The notes under the pieces: generated by a model
Told to the model about the DNA's origin: nothing
What the model saw: the letters and a program-made list of their open reading frames with translations, nothing else
Database searches by the model: none
Made by a program: the position numbers and the translations under genes
Shown: piece after piece, positions 37,174 to 45,122 of the stretch
Position numbering within the stretch: position 1 is the first letter of the stretch
How the letters are laid out: each line of letters begins with the position of its first letter
Origin: Pseudomonas denitrificans (nom. rej.)
Lineage (GTDB): Bacteria > Pseudomonadota > Gammaproteobacteria > Pseudomonadales > Pseudomonadaceae
Direction of reading: 5' to 3'
Length of the DNA: 64,000 nt
Assembly: GCF_008807415.1 (NCBI RefSeq)
Contig: NZ_CP043626.1
Location: 2,480,001 to 2,544,000, forward strand

Positions 37174-38643
37174 ATGCCGATCCGCCGTTCAAGCACCATC
37201 CTTCTTGCCAGCCTGGGCCTGACCGGCGCCATCGGCGTCCTGTCGACCTGGGCCATCCTGGAAATGCGCCACGATGCCCTCGAAGTCGCCAGTGCCAACG
37301 GCCACAACATCGCCCTGCTGGTGCAGCGCGACATCCAGCGCAACCTCGACCTCTACGACATGACCCTGCAGGCCGTGGTGCACGCCCACGCCCAGCCGGA
37401 GATACGCGGGCTGTCCATGGACACGCGCAACCTGCTGCTGCGCGCCTACACCGCGCCCACCCGTGGCATGGGCTCGGTGTTCCTGACCAACGCCGACGGC
37501 ATCGCCACCTACAGCTTCGGCAAGGAAGTACCGGCACGCATCGACCTCTCCGGCCGCGAGTATTTCCAGGCGCTACGCCTATCGCAGGGCGACGCGCCCT
37601 ACCTCAGCCACCCGTACATCCCCTACTCCAGCGACGCCCGCAACAGCGTTGCGCTGAGCCGACGCCTGGAGCACGAGGACGGCAGCTTCGCCGGGGTCGT
37701 CGGCGCCAACCTGGAACTGGCCTACTTCAGCGAACTGTTCAGCGACCTCAACCTCGGCGAAGGCGGTACGGTCAGCCTGCACATGCGCGACGGCACCCTG
37801 CTCGCGCACTGGCCGGACACGGAGCCCGCCGCGACGCTGCGCGAGTCCTTCGAGCGCTACCGCAGCAACGGCGCGGAGAACTTCTTCGACACCAACAGCG
37901 ACGGGCTGGAGCGCTGGCACGACTTCCGCCCGGTGGACGGATACCCGCTGGTGTTCAGCGTCGCCCTGCCATCGCGCGAGATCTACGAGGACTGGTACTG
38001 GCGCGCCAGCCTGATCGGCTTGCTGGGCGTTTCCCTGGTCGGCGCGGTCATCGGCCTCGCGCTGCTCGCCCTGCGCCAGATGCGTGAGCGCGACCGCCAG
38101 GAAGCCGAACTGCGGCAGGCCGCCAGCACCGACCCGCTGACCGGCCTGAACAACCGCCGCGCCTTCGACCTGCGCGCCAACCACGAGTGGTCGCGCTACC
38201 AGCGCAGCGGCGCCGCGCTGTCAGTGATGCTGATGGATATCGACAAGTTCAAGGCCTACAACGACCACTACGGTCACCCCGCCGGCGACGCCGCACTGAA
38301 GACCGTGGCCCGGGTGATCGCCGAGTGGGCACGGCGCCCCGCCGATTGCGCGGCGCGCTTCGGCGGCGAGGAATTCGTCGTGCTGCTGGGCGACAGCGAG
38401 GAAGCCGATGCCCTGGAGCTGGCCGAGCACATCCGCGCCAGCCTGCAGGCCCTCGCCGTGCCGCACGAGCATGGCCCGCTGGGGGTGCTCACCCTGAGCA
38501 TCGGCGTGGCCAGCACCTCGCAATTCGGCCCCGCCGACTGGGCCGAGTTGCTGCAGTCTGCCGACAGCGCGCTGTATCGGGCAAAGGATGGCGGACGCAA
38601 CCGGGTGGTCGGCTTCCGTTGCGCCTCAGTCGAAGCCTCCTAG
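37174..38643 (+). CDS. dCache-GGDEF membrane diguanylate cyclase
   Basis: 489 residues from MPIRRSS; ATG at 37162 is an alternative start four codons earlier, and neither has a good ribosome site. One membrane span at 8-26, a periplasmic double-Cache sensor (about 30-290; DLSGREYFQALRLSQGDAPY, SVALSRRLEHEDGSFAGVVG), a second span (about 300-322), then a GGDEF domain with GGEEF (ARFGGEEFVVLL). The inhibitory site RPAD lies exactly five residues before that motif's ARFGG context, so product inhibition is likely intact. Makes c-di-GMP in response to an external small molecule. The stop overlaps that of mtnB on the other strand. Confidence 0.92.
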   Translation: MPIRRSSTILLASLGLTGAIGVLSTWAILEMRHDALEVASANGHNIALLVQRDIQRNLDLYDMTLQAVVHAHAQPEIRGLSMDTRNLLLRAYTAPTRGMGSVFLTNADGIATYSFGKEVPARIDLSGREYFQALRLSQGDAPYLSHPYIPYSSDARNSVALSRRLEHEDGSFAGVVGANLELAYFSELFSDLNLGEGGTVSLHMRDGTLLAHWPDTEPAATLRESFERYRSNGAENFFDTNSDGLERWHDFRPVDGYPLVFSVALPSREIYEDWYWRASLIGLLGVSLVGAVIGLALLALRQMRERDRQEAELRQAASTDPLTGLNNRRAFDLRANHEWSRYQRSGAALSVMLMDIDKFKAYNDHYGHPAGDAALKTVARVIAEWARRPADCAARFGGEEFVVLLGDSEEADALELAEHIRASLQALAVPHEHGPLGVLTLSIGVASTSQFGPADWAELLQSADSALYRAKDGGRNRVVGFRCASVEAS

Positions 38644-39257
38644 CCGCGCAGGCTCAGCACCTTCAGCTCGCACTCGAAGAGAAACTCGAACGCCTCCACC
38701 TGGCGCAGTGCATCGCTCATCTGCGCGCCCCAGGTGTACAGGCCATGGCCGCGAATCAGATAGCCGAAGCAATCCGGGTGGGCGTCGAGCCACGGCTGCA
38801 CCTGGGTGGCCAGGCGGGCGATGTCCTGGTCGTTGTCGAAGATCGGCACGCTGACGCGGCCTTCATGGGTACTGACGCCGGCAAAGGCCTTCTGCAGCTC
38901 GTAATCCTCCAGTTGCAGACGATCACCGACGGTCAGGCGCGACAGCACGGTGGCGTTCACCGAGTGGGTGTGCAGCACCGCGCCGATCTCCGGTCGCCAC
39001 GCATAGAGCTGGGTATGCAGCAGGGTTTCCGCCGACGGCTTCTTGCCCGGCTCCAGGCTGTTGCCGGCCAGATCGGTTTCCAGCACATCGTCCTCGCCCA
39101 GCTGGCCCTTGTGCTTGCCGGAAACGGTGAGCAGAACGCGATCCGCCGTCAGCCGTGTCGAATAGTTGCTGCTGGTGGCCGGCGACCAGCCACGGCCGTA
39201 GAGGAAGCGGCCGGCGTCGATGATCTGCCGGGTGAGTTGCTGGCGGATATCGGTCAT
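38640..39257 (-). CDS. mtnB: Methylthioribulose-1-phosphate dehydratase
   Basis: 205 residues, class II aldolase/adducin fold. It dehydrates 5-methylthioribulose 1-phosphate in the methionine salvage pathway. Zinc-site text HTHSVNATV (residues 96-104) and RGHGLYTWG, together with the start LTRQIIDAGRFLYGRGWSPA, match Pseudomonas MtnB closely. In P. aeruginosa mtnD and mtnC follow mtnB; here the next gene is a converging cyclase, so those partners are absent at this spot. An alpha/beta hydrolase lies 17 bp upstream on the same strand. Confidence 0.92.
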   Translation of the reverse strand: MTDIRQQLTRQIIDAGRFLYGRGWSPATSSNYSTRLTADRVLLTVSGKHKGQLGEDDVLETDLAGNSLEPGKKPSAETLLHTQLYAWRPEIGAVLHTHSVNATVLSRLTVGDRLQLEDYELQKAFAGVSTHEGRVSVPIFDNDQDIARLATQVQPWLDAHPDCFGYLIRGHGLYTWGAQMSDALRQVEAFEFLFECELKVLSLRG

Positions 39258-39274
39258 TTCAATAAAGATCCGGA

Positions 39275-40123
39275 TCAGGCGGTGGCGAGCAGTTCGCGCA
39301 GGTGGCGATTGACGGTCTGTGGCTTCTCCAGCATCAACTGATGGCCACAGTTCTCCAGCACTTCGAACTGCGAATTGGGTAGCCGCTGGTGCAAGGCCCG
39401 TGCGCGCTCGGCGGGCGTCAGGCCGTCGCTGTCGCCGGAGACGATTCGCACCGGCAGCAGCAGGCGATCCAGCTCCGGCTCCGGCAACCAGTTCGCCTGA
39501 CTCACCAGCGCCTTGAACACATCGAGTCGGTTGCTGCGGGTCAACTGCTCTTCGTAATCGATCAACTCCGGATCGGCATCGGCGTGCCAGGCGCGCTCAC
39601 GAAATCCCTTCGACAGGACAGGCCGGAACCACTCCAGCAGCCACGCCGGCAACGACAGCAGGCCGCCGCGCCCCAGCGGGCGGTTGAGCTGAGTGCCCAG
39701 CAGCAGCGCCGAATCGATCAGCGCGCCCTGCCCCTGCGCCTGCAATGCCAACAGGCTGCTGACGCTCAGGCCGGTGCCGAAGGAATGCGCGGCGAGGATG
39801 TTGCGCTCGCCGGCGTAGCGCCGCAGTACCGCCACCTGATCGGCCACCAGCTCATCCCAGGCATAGTCCGTCGCGCGCCGTGGCTTGTCGCTGGCGCCGT
39901 GGCCGAGCAGGTCCCAGGCCACCAGGCTGTAGCCCTCGGTCGCCAGCTCACGCCACTGTTCGCGCCATTGGTCCTTGTTGCCGCCGCCCCCGTGGGCGAA
40001 GAACACCACGGTCTGCGGGTAGCGATGCCCCTTGCTGTGGGCCAGGCTGATGTGCCGGCCGGGGCGGATTTCCACGCGCTCGCCGCGAACCAGCGGCAGT
40101 GCTTGCGTCCAGTGTTCAGGCAT
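39275..40123 (-). CDS. Alpha/beta hydrolase
   Basis: 282 residues, no signal peptide. Oxyanion-hole region FFAHGGGGNKDQW, nucleophile elbow AAHSFGTGLS (Ser), acid in RIVSGDSDGLTP (Asp) and His in ENCGHQLMLEKP. Substrate unknown. The start overlaps the end of the upstream flavin monooxygenase by 8 bp, so the two are translationally coupled and may act on the same organosulfur or ester compound (inference). Confidence 0.85.
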   Translation of the reverse strand: MPEHWTQALPLVRGERVEIRPGRHISLAHSKGHRYPQTVVFFAHGGGGNKDQWREQWRELATEGYSLVAWDLLGHGASDKPRRATDYAWDELVADQVAVLRRYAGERNILAAHSFGTGLSVSSLLALQAQGQGALIDSALLLGTQLNRPLGRGGLLSLPAWLLEWFRPVLSKGFRERAWHADADPELIDYEEQLTRSNRLDVFKALVSQANWLPEPELDRLLLPVRIVSGDSDGLTPAERARALHQRLPNSQFEVLENCGHQLMLEKPQTVNRHLRELLATA

Positions 40124-41324
40124 GTTCGGCAGTCTCCTTGCTGTGGGCCAGGCCCAGATGGTCGCGCAGGGTCCTGCCACTGTAGCGCCGGCGGAACAGG
40201 CCGCGATGCTGCAGTTGAGGCACCACCTGCGCGACGAAATCGTCGAGGCCGCCGGGCAGGTACGGCGGCATGATGTTGAAACCGTCCGCTGCGCCGGACT
40301 CGAACCACTCCTGCAACTGGTCGGCGATATCCACGGCGGTGCCGACGACCACGCGATGGCCACGGGCGTCGGCCATGCGCTGGTAGAGCTGGCGGATGCT
40401 CAGTCCCTCGCGCCGTGCCAGTTCCAGCAGCAGGTGCTGGCGGCTGACGCCGGATTCGGTGGTCGGCAGTTCCGGCAGCGGGCCATCCAGCGGCAGTTGC
40501 GAGAGGTCAAAGCCACCGGCCACGTCCGACAACAGCGACAACCCCACCACCGGCTGCACCAGTTCCTGCAACTGCGCACGGCGCTCGTCGGCCTCCGCAC
40601 GGCTCGCGCCGAGGATCGGCAGCACGCCGGGCATCACCTTCAGCGCCCCCGGAGCGCGGCCATGGTGCGCCATCCGCTGTCTGATATCGCGGTAGAAAGC
40701 CTGCGCACCGGTCAATTCCGGCTGCGCCGTGAAGAGCACTTCCGCATGCTGCGCCGCCAGCTCCTTGCCAGCTTCCGACGCGCCCGCCAGCACCTGTACC
40801 GGCGCCACGCCACGGGCGGTCCAGCGCTCGCGCACGCGCAGGAGGAAGTCCTCCGCCATGCGGTAGCGGCAGGCGTGTTCGAAGTGCCGGTCGCGGCCGA
40901 AGTTGCCGGCTTCCTCGGCGTTGCTCGAGGTCACCAGGTTCCAGCCGCTGCGGCCGCCGCTGAGGGATTCCAGGGTGGCGAAGGTGTCCGCCACATTCGC
41001 CGCATCGTTGTACGAGGACGTGACGGTGGCCACCAGCCCGATGTGCCGGGTGCTGACAGCCAGATGCGCCAGCAGCGTCAGCGGTTCGAAATGCTCGGTG
41101 CGCGCCATGCGGCTCAGCGCATCCAGCCGGCCGGGCAACATGGCGAGGGTGTCGGAGAGGAAGATCGCATCGAAGCAGCCACGCTCGGCAGTGCGCGCCA
41201 GCGCCTGGTAGTGCGCCACATCCAGCCCGCCAGCAGCGTGCGCACGGGGATGCCGCCAGCCTGCCAGGTGATGCCCGGTGGCCATGAGGAAAGCGCCCAG
41301 CGCCATCTGTCGCGGCGCCGTCAT
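40116..41324 (-). CDS. FMN-dependent LLM-class monooxygenase (NtaA/SnaA/SoxA family)
   Basis: 402 residues, TIM-barrel of the bacterial luciferase superfamily. Typical text: AERGCFDAIFLSDTLAM, EPLTLLAHLAVSTRHIGLV, TVTSSYNDAANVADTFATLE, GRSGWNLVTSSN and GTAVDIADQLQEWFESGAAD. Such enzymes oxidise chelators, organosulfur compounds or antibiotics with FMNH2 supplied by a reductase; the substrate is not clear. Encoded between an ABC peptide-type ATPase (ATGA overlap) and a hydrolase, suggesting an uptake-and-degradation operon. Confidence 0.88.
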   Translation of the reverse strand: MTAPRQMALGAFLMATGHHLAGWRHPRAHAAGGLDVAHYQALARTAERGCFDAIFLSDTLAMLPGRLDALSRMARTEHFEPLTLLAHLAVSTRHIGLVATVTSSYNDAANVADTFATLESLSGGRSGWNLVTSSNAEEAGNFGRDRHFEHACRYRMAEDFLLRVRERWTARGVAPVQVLAGASEAGKELAAQHAEVLFTAQPELTGAQAFYRDIRQRMAHHGRAPGALKVMPGVLPILGASRAEADERRAQLQELVQPVVGLSLLSDVAGGFDLSQLPLDGPLPELPTTESGVSRQHLLLELARREGLSIRQLYQRMADARGHRVVVGTAVDIADQLQEWFESGAADGFNIMPPYLPGGLDDFVAQVVPQLQHRGLFRRRYSGRTLRDHLGLAHSKETAEHA

Positions 41325-42360
41325 GCGGGCTCCTCCACTTCGCGCAACGGATGCGCGGCCAGCAGCCGGCGTGTGTAGTCATGTTGCGGGGCGCGCAATA
41401 CCTGCTGCGCCTCCCCATCTCGACGATGTGCCCGCCCTGCATGACCGCGATGCGATCGCACAGGCGCGCGGCCACTTGCAGGTCATGGGTGATGAAGACC
41501 AGGCTCAGGCCCAGTTCGCGCTGGAGTCTTTCCAGCAGCTCCAGCACCTGCTGCTGCACCAGTGCATCCAGCGCCGAGACGCATTCGTCGGCCACCAGCA
41601 CCTCGGGCTGCAGGGCCAGCGCACGGGCGATGCCGATACGCTGCCGCTGGCCGCCAGAGAAGTCCCGCGGGTAACGCTCGAAGGCAGCTTCCGGCAGGCC
41701 GACCTGCTGCAGCAACTCCCGCGCGCGGCGTTCCGCCTCGGCGGCGGAAACACCATGGGCCAGCGGTCCGGCCATGATCTGCCGCCCGACACGCTGGCGC
41801 GGATTGAGCGAGGCGAACGGGTCCTGGAAGACCATCTGCACCTGTTGGCGCAGCGGACGCAGCCGGCGCTGGGACAATAACGCCAGGTCCTGCCCCCGCA
41901 GCAGGATCTGCCCGCCGTCCGGTCTCAGCAGGCGCACCAGCGCGCGGCCCAGGGTGGTCTTGCCCGAGCCGGACTCGCCGACGATGCCCAGGCACTCACC
42001 CGGACGCAGGCTGAACGAGGCGTCGGCCAATGCAGCAACGCGGCGCCGCCGCCAGAAACCCTGGCGGCACTCGTAGTGCTTGTGCAGGCCAGCCACCTCC
42101 AGCAACGGCGCGGCGTCTGCATCGAAGCGGCGCGGGCCGCGCGGTCCTTGATGCAGCGCCGCCAGCAGCTGGCGGGTATAGGGATGCTGCGGTGCATCCA
42201 GCACCTGGCGCAGCGCGCCCTGTTCCACCACGCGGCCCTTTTCCATCACCAGCACGCGGTCGGCAATGGCCTCCACCACGGCGAAATCGTGGGTGATCAG
42301 CAGCACCGCCATGCCCTTCTCGCGGCGGATGCGCCGCAGCAATTCGAGGACCTGCGCCTG
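41321..42360 (-). pseudogene. Remnant of a double-domain peptide-type ABC transporter ATPase
   Basis: What remains is the tail of the first ATPase domain (from QAQVLELLRRIRREKGMAVL, with HDFAVVEAIADRVLVMEKG) and the complete second domain (Walker A GESGSGKTT, signature FSGGQRQRIGIARAL, Walker B VLVADECVSALD). The first Walker A is lost at an abrupt junction near 42360 with a cupin gene fragment. In addition one base is missing in a C-run at about 41413, so the final ~30 residues (QVLRAPQHDYTRRLLAA) are out of frame; the correct stop would overlap the monooxygenase start as ATGA. DppDF/GsiA-like. Formerly the importer of this operon. Confidence 0.85.
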
Positions 42361-42361
42361 A

Positions 42362-42585
42362 AGGGCCTGGCCACCGAACACTCCACCGGCCACGCGCCCG
42401 GTACCCAGGAAAACCTGGTGGTCGCCCAGGGCGTGCTGGAAATCAGCGTCAACGAAGAACGCTTCCTCCTCGGCACCGGCGACTCCATCCTGTTCTACGC
42501 CGACCAGCCGCACAGCTACCGCAACCCGGCGGACAGCGAGGCAGTGGCGTACCTGGTGACGACCTATGCGGAGCGGTTGGACTGA
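42362..42585 (+). pseudogene. 3' fragment of a cupin-domain (XRE-cupin type) regulator gene
   Basis: About 74 codons read as the C-terminal cupin of an XRE-family regulator: EHSTGHAPGTQENLVVAQG, LEISVNEERFLLGTGDSILF, YADQPHSYRNPADSEAVAYL, then the natural stop TGA. No start or HTH part; the 5' side abuts the truncated ABC ATPase head-on. The last 54 bp recur at 52478-52531 on the far side of the VgrG island. Confidence 0.75.
42532..42585 (+). repeat. 54-bp direct repeat, left copy
   Basis: The sequence from GACAGCGAGGCAGTGGCGTA to GAGCGGTTGGACTGA is identical to 52478-52531. It is the 3' end of the cupin gene. The two copies enclose the VgrG/effector island. Confidence 0.9.
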
Positions 42586-42697
42586 GGATAGGCAGGCATA
42601 CATGCCGACCAATCGGACGGCCGTTACGGACTGGTCCGACTGACAAGGCGACAGCCTAACTGGTGGGATGACCATTCCTCTGGAATGGACGCCCGCC

Positions 42698-45067
42698 ATG
42701 CTCATCGATGCCGCCCACCGCTTCTTCGACCACAGCCGTCATACCTTCAGCGTCAGGGACGTCGATGCGCCTCTGGATGTCCTGGCCTTCAGCGGCGATG
42801 AAGCCCTCAGCCAACCCTTCACCTACCGCATCGAATTCACCAGCACCCACCGCGATCTCCCGGCCGACGCCTTCCTCTGCAAGGACGCCAGCTTCAGCTT
42901 GCGCGCGCCGTCCGAACAGTTGGGCATTCCCGGCTACACGCCGCCAATCGCTCCGCCACTGCGCACCCTGTACGGCACGATCAGCCGCTTTTCCCTGCTG
43001 GCCATGTCACGGGACGAATTCCGCTACGAGGTGGTTTTTGTACCCCGCTTTGCTTTGCTGGGCCTCGCCCGCCAGTACCGCCTCTACCAGAACCAGAGCG
43101 TGCCGGAAATCGTCGAGCAGGTGCTGCGGCGCAATGAGCTCGAAGGGCAGGATTTCCTCTTCGAACTGACCCGCGAGTATCCGCAGCGCGAACAGGTGAT
43201 GCAGTACGGCGAGGATGATCTCACCTTCATCCAGCGCCTGACGGCCGAAGTGGGCATCTGGTACCGCTTCAGCATGGATGAGCGCCTGCGAATCGAGGTA
43301 CTGGAATTCCACGACGACCAGCGCCATTACCTGCCCGCGCCACTCTTGCCGCTGCGCCCGCTGTCGTCGCTGGAGTCCAGCGGACAGGATGCCGTCTGGG
43401 GCCTGCAAGACAACCATGAAGGGGTCGTGCAGAGCGTCAGCAACCGCGCCTACTACTACCGCGACGCCGGTGCTGAGCTGGACGCCAACGTCGACCTGCT
43501 CAAATCGCCGAAAACCACCTACGGCGAGGCTTACCACTACGGCGAACCGCATCAGAAACTCGGCGACGCCTATGCCCAGGACGAAGACCTGGAAAGCGAA
43601 AGCGGCTACTTCTACGCGCGCCTCGCCCACGAGCGCTACCTCAACGCACGCACGCGCCTGACCGGCCACACCAGCAGCCCCGCGCTGCTACCCGGGCAGA
43701 TACTCAAGCTCGACGGCGTGGACAAGCACTTCGCACCGGGCGCGGTGATCGTCCGCCTGCACAGCAGCGCCGCCCGCGACCGCAGCTTCGAAGTGCAATT
43801 CGAAGCCATCCCCTACGACGAACAGGTCTGCTTCCGCCCCGACGTGCCGGCCAAACCGGTAATTGCCGGCACCATCCCGGCCCGCATTACCAGCCCCGAA
43901 CCGAATGACCTGTACGGCCACATCGACATGGAAGGCCGCTATAAGTGCCATTTCGTCTTCGACCGTGACACTTGGCCCGCAGGACGTGAGTCAATGTGGC
44001 TGCGCCTGGCCCGCCCCTACGGCGGCGACACGTACGGCTTGCACCTGCCTTTGATACAAGGCACCGAAGTACGGATCGCCTTCGAAAACGGCGACCCGGA
44101 CCGGCCCTACATCGCCCATGCCATCCACGACTCGCGGCATCCCGACCACGTCACCCTGCAGAACTACAAGCGCAACGTCCTGCGCACGCCGGCCAACAAC
44201 AAGCTGCGCCTGGATGACTCGCGCGGGAAAGAGCACATCAAGCTGTCCACCGAATACAGCGGCAAGAGCCAGCTGAATCTCGGCCATCTGGTGGATGCGC
44301 AACGGCAGCAGCGCGGCGAAGGCTTCGAACTGCGCACTGACAGTTGGGGCGCGATTCGCGCCGGCAAGGGCCTGTTCATCAGTGCCGACGTGCAGCCCAG
44401 CGCGCAAGGTGGACAGCTGGACATGGCTGAGGTCGTTGCACAACTGCGCAACGCCAGCGAGCTGGTGGCCGCACTGGAGCAAAGCGCAGCTGTGTCCCGT
44501 GCCGATACCGCTGACCTGGATAGCCAGCGCGAACACAGAGAAAGAATGAACCAGCTCAAGGACGCTGGACTGGTCGCCTCGGCGCCGGCCGGCATGGTCT
44601 TTACCACGCCGCAGAATCTTCAACTTGCCACAGGCCAGAACCTGATCGCCACCGCTGGCGACAGCGCCGATTTCAGCCTGTTCAAACATTTCAGCGTGGC
44701 CGCAGGAGAAGGCATCAGCCTGTTCGCCCAGAAGCTTGGCGCCAAGCTCTTCGCTGGCCGTGGAAGGGTGGAAATCCAGGCGCAGACCGACGCCATGAAC
44801 CTGCAATCGAACTCAGACATGCAGCTGAGCAGCGTCAACGGCGAGATGGTCCTCAATGCCGAACACGGCATCACCCTGGTCAGCCGTGGCGCATACATCA
44901 AGCTCAAGGACGGTTCCATCGAGATCGGCGCACCGGGTGACCTGCGCATTCGCAATGACCATCTGGCGTGGGGCGGCTCGGCCTCGCTGCAGCGGCCAAT
45001 GGAGCCGATGCCGGTGCCTATCGATTCGCCAAGCCGCTTCCAGGATCACGAGCTGATCTCGGGGTAA
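42698..45067 (+). CDS. vgrG: Type VI secretion spike protein VgrG
   Basis: 789 residues from MLIDAAHRFFDHSRH; an in-frame ATG at 42668 would add ten residues but has no spaced ribosome site, whereas GGA lies eight bases before 42698. N-terminal gp27-like region (about 1-370; EALSQPFTYRIEFTSTHRDL, MQYGEDDLTFIQRLTAEVG), gp5 OB-fold (DLYGHIDMEGRYKCHF, MWLRLARPYGGDTYG), then the T6SS extension (RTDSWGAIRAGKGLFISAD) and DUF2345 (MVFTTPQNLQLATGQNLIAT), with beta-helix needle text to the end. Forms the trimeric puncturing tip that carries effectors. The next gene, its presumed cargo, starts 55 bp later. No structural T6SS genes lie in the window; this is an orphan vgrG island. Confidence 0.95.
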   Translation: MLIDAAHRFFDHSRHTFSVRDVDAPLDVLAFSGDEALSQPFTYRIEFTSTHRDLPADAFLCKDASFSLRAPSEQLGIPGYTPPIAPPLRTLYGTISRFSLLAMSRDEFRYEVVFVPRFALLGLARQYRLYQNQSVPEIVEQVLRRNELEGQDFLFELTREYPQREQVMQYGEDDLTFIQRLTAEVGIWYRFSMDERLRIEVLEFHDDQRHYLPAPLLPLRPLSSLESSGQDAVWGLQDNHEGVVQSVSNRAYYYRDAGAELDANVDLLKSPKTTYGEAYHYGEPHQKLGDAYAQDEDLESESGYFYARLAHERYLNARTRLTGHTSSPALLPGQILKLDGVDKHFAPGAVIVRLHSSAARDRSFEVQFEAIPYDEQVCFRPDVPAKPVIAGTIPARITSPEPNDLYGHIDMEGRYKCHFVFDRDTWPAGRESMWLRLARPYGGDTYGLHLPLIQGTEVRIAFENGDPDRPYIAHAIHDSRHPDHVTLQNYKRNVLRTPANNKLRLDDSRGKEHIKLSTEYSGKSQLNLGHLVDAQRQQRGEGFELRTDSWGAIRAGKGLFISADVQPSAQGGQLDMAEVVAQLRNASELVAALEQSAAVSRADTADLDSQREHRERMNQLKDAGLVASAPAGMVFTTPQNLQLATGQNLIATAGDSADFSLFKHFSVAAGEGISLFAQKLGAKLFAGRGRVEIQAQTDAMNLQSNSDMQLSSVNGEMVLNAEHGITLVSRGAYIKLKDGSIEIGAPGDLRIRNDHLAWGGSASLQRPMEPMPVPIDSPSRFQDHELISG

Positions 45068-45122
45068 CCCCATACCGAAAGTCTATGGCGGGTCGCTAAA
45101 CGACCCGAAGAAGGGACACACC

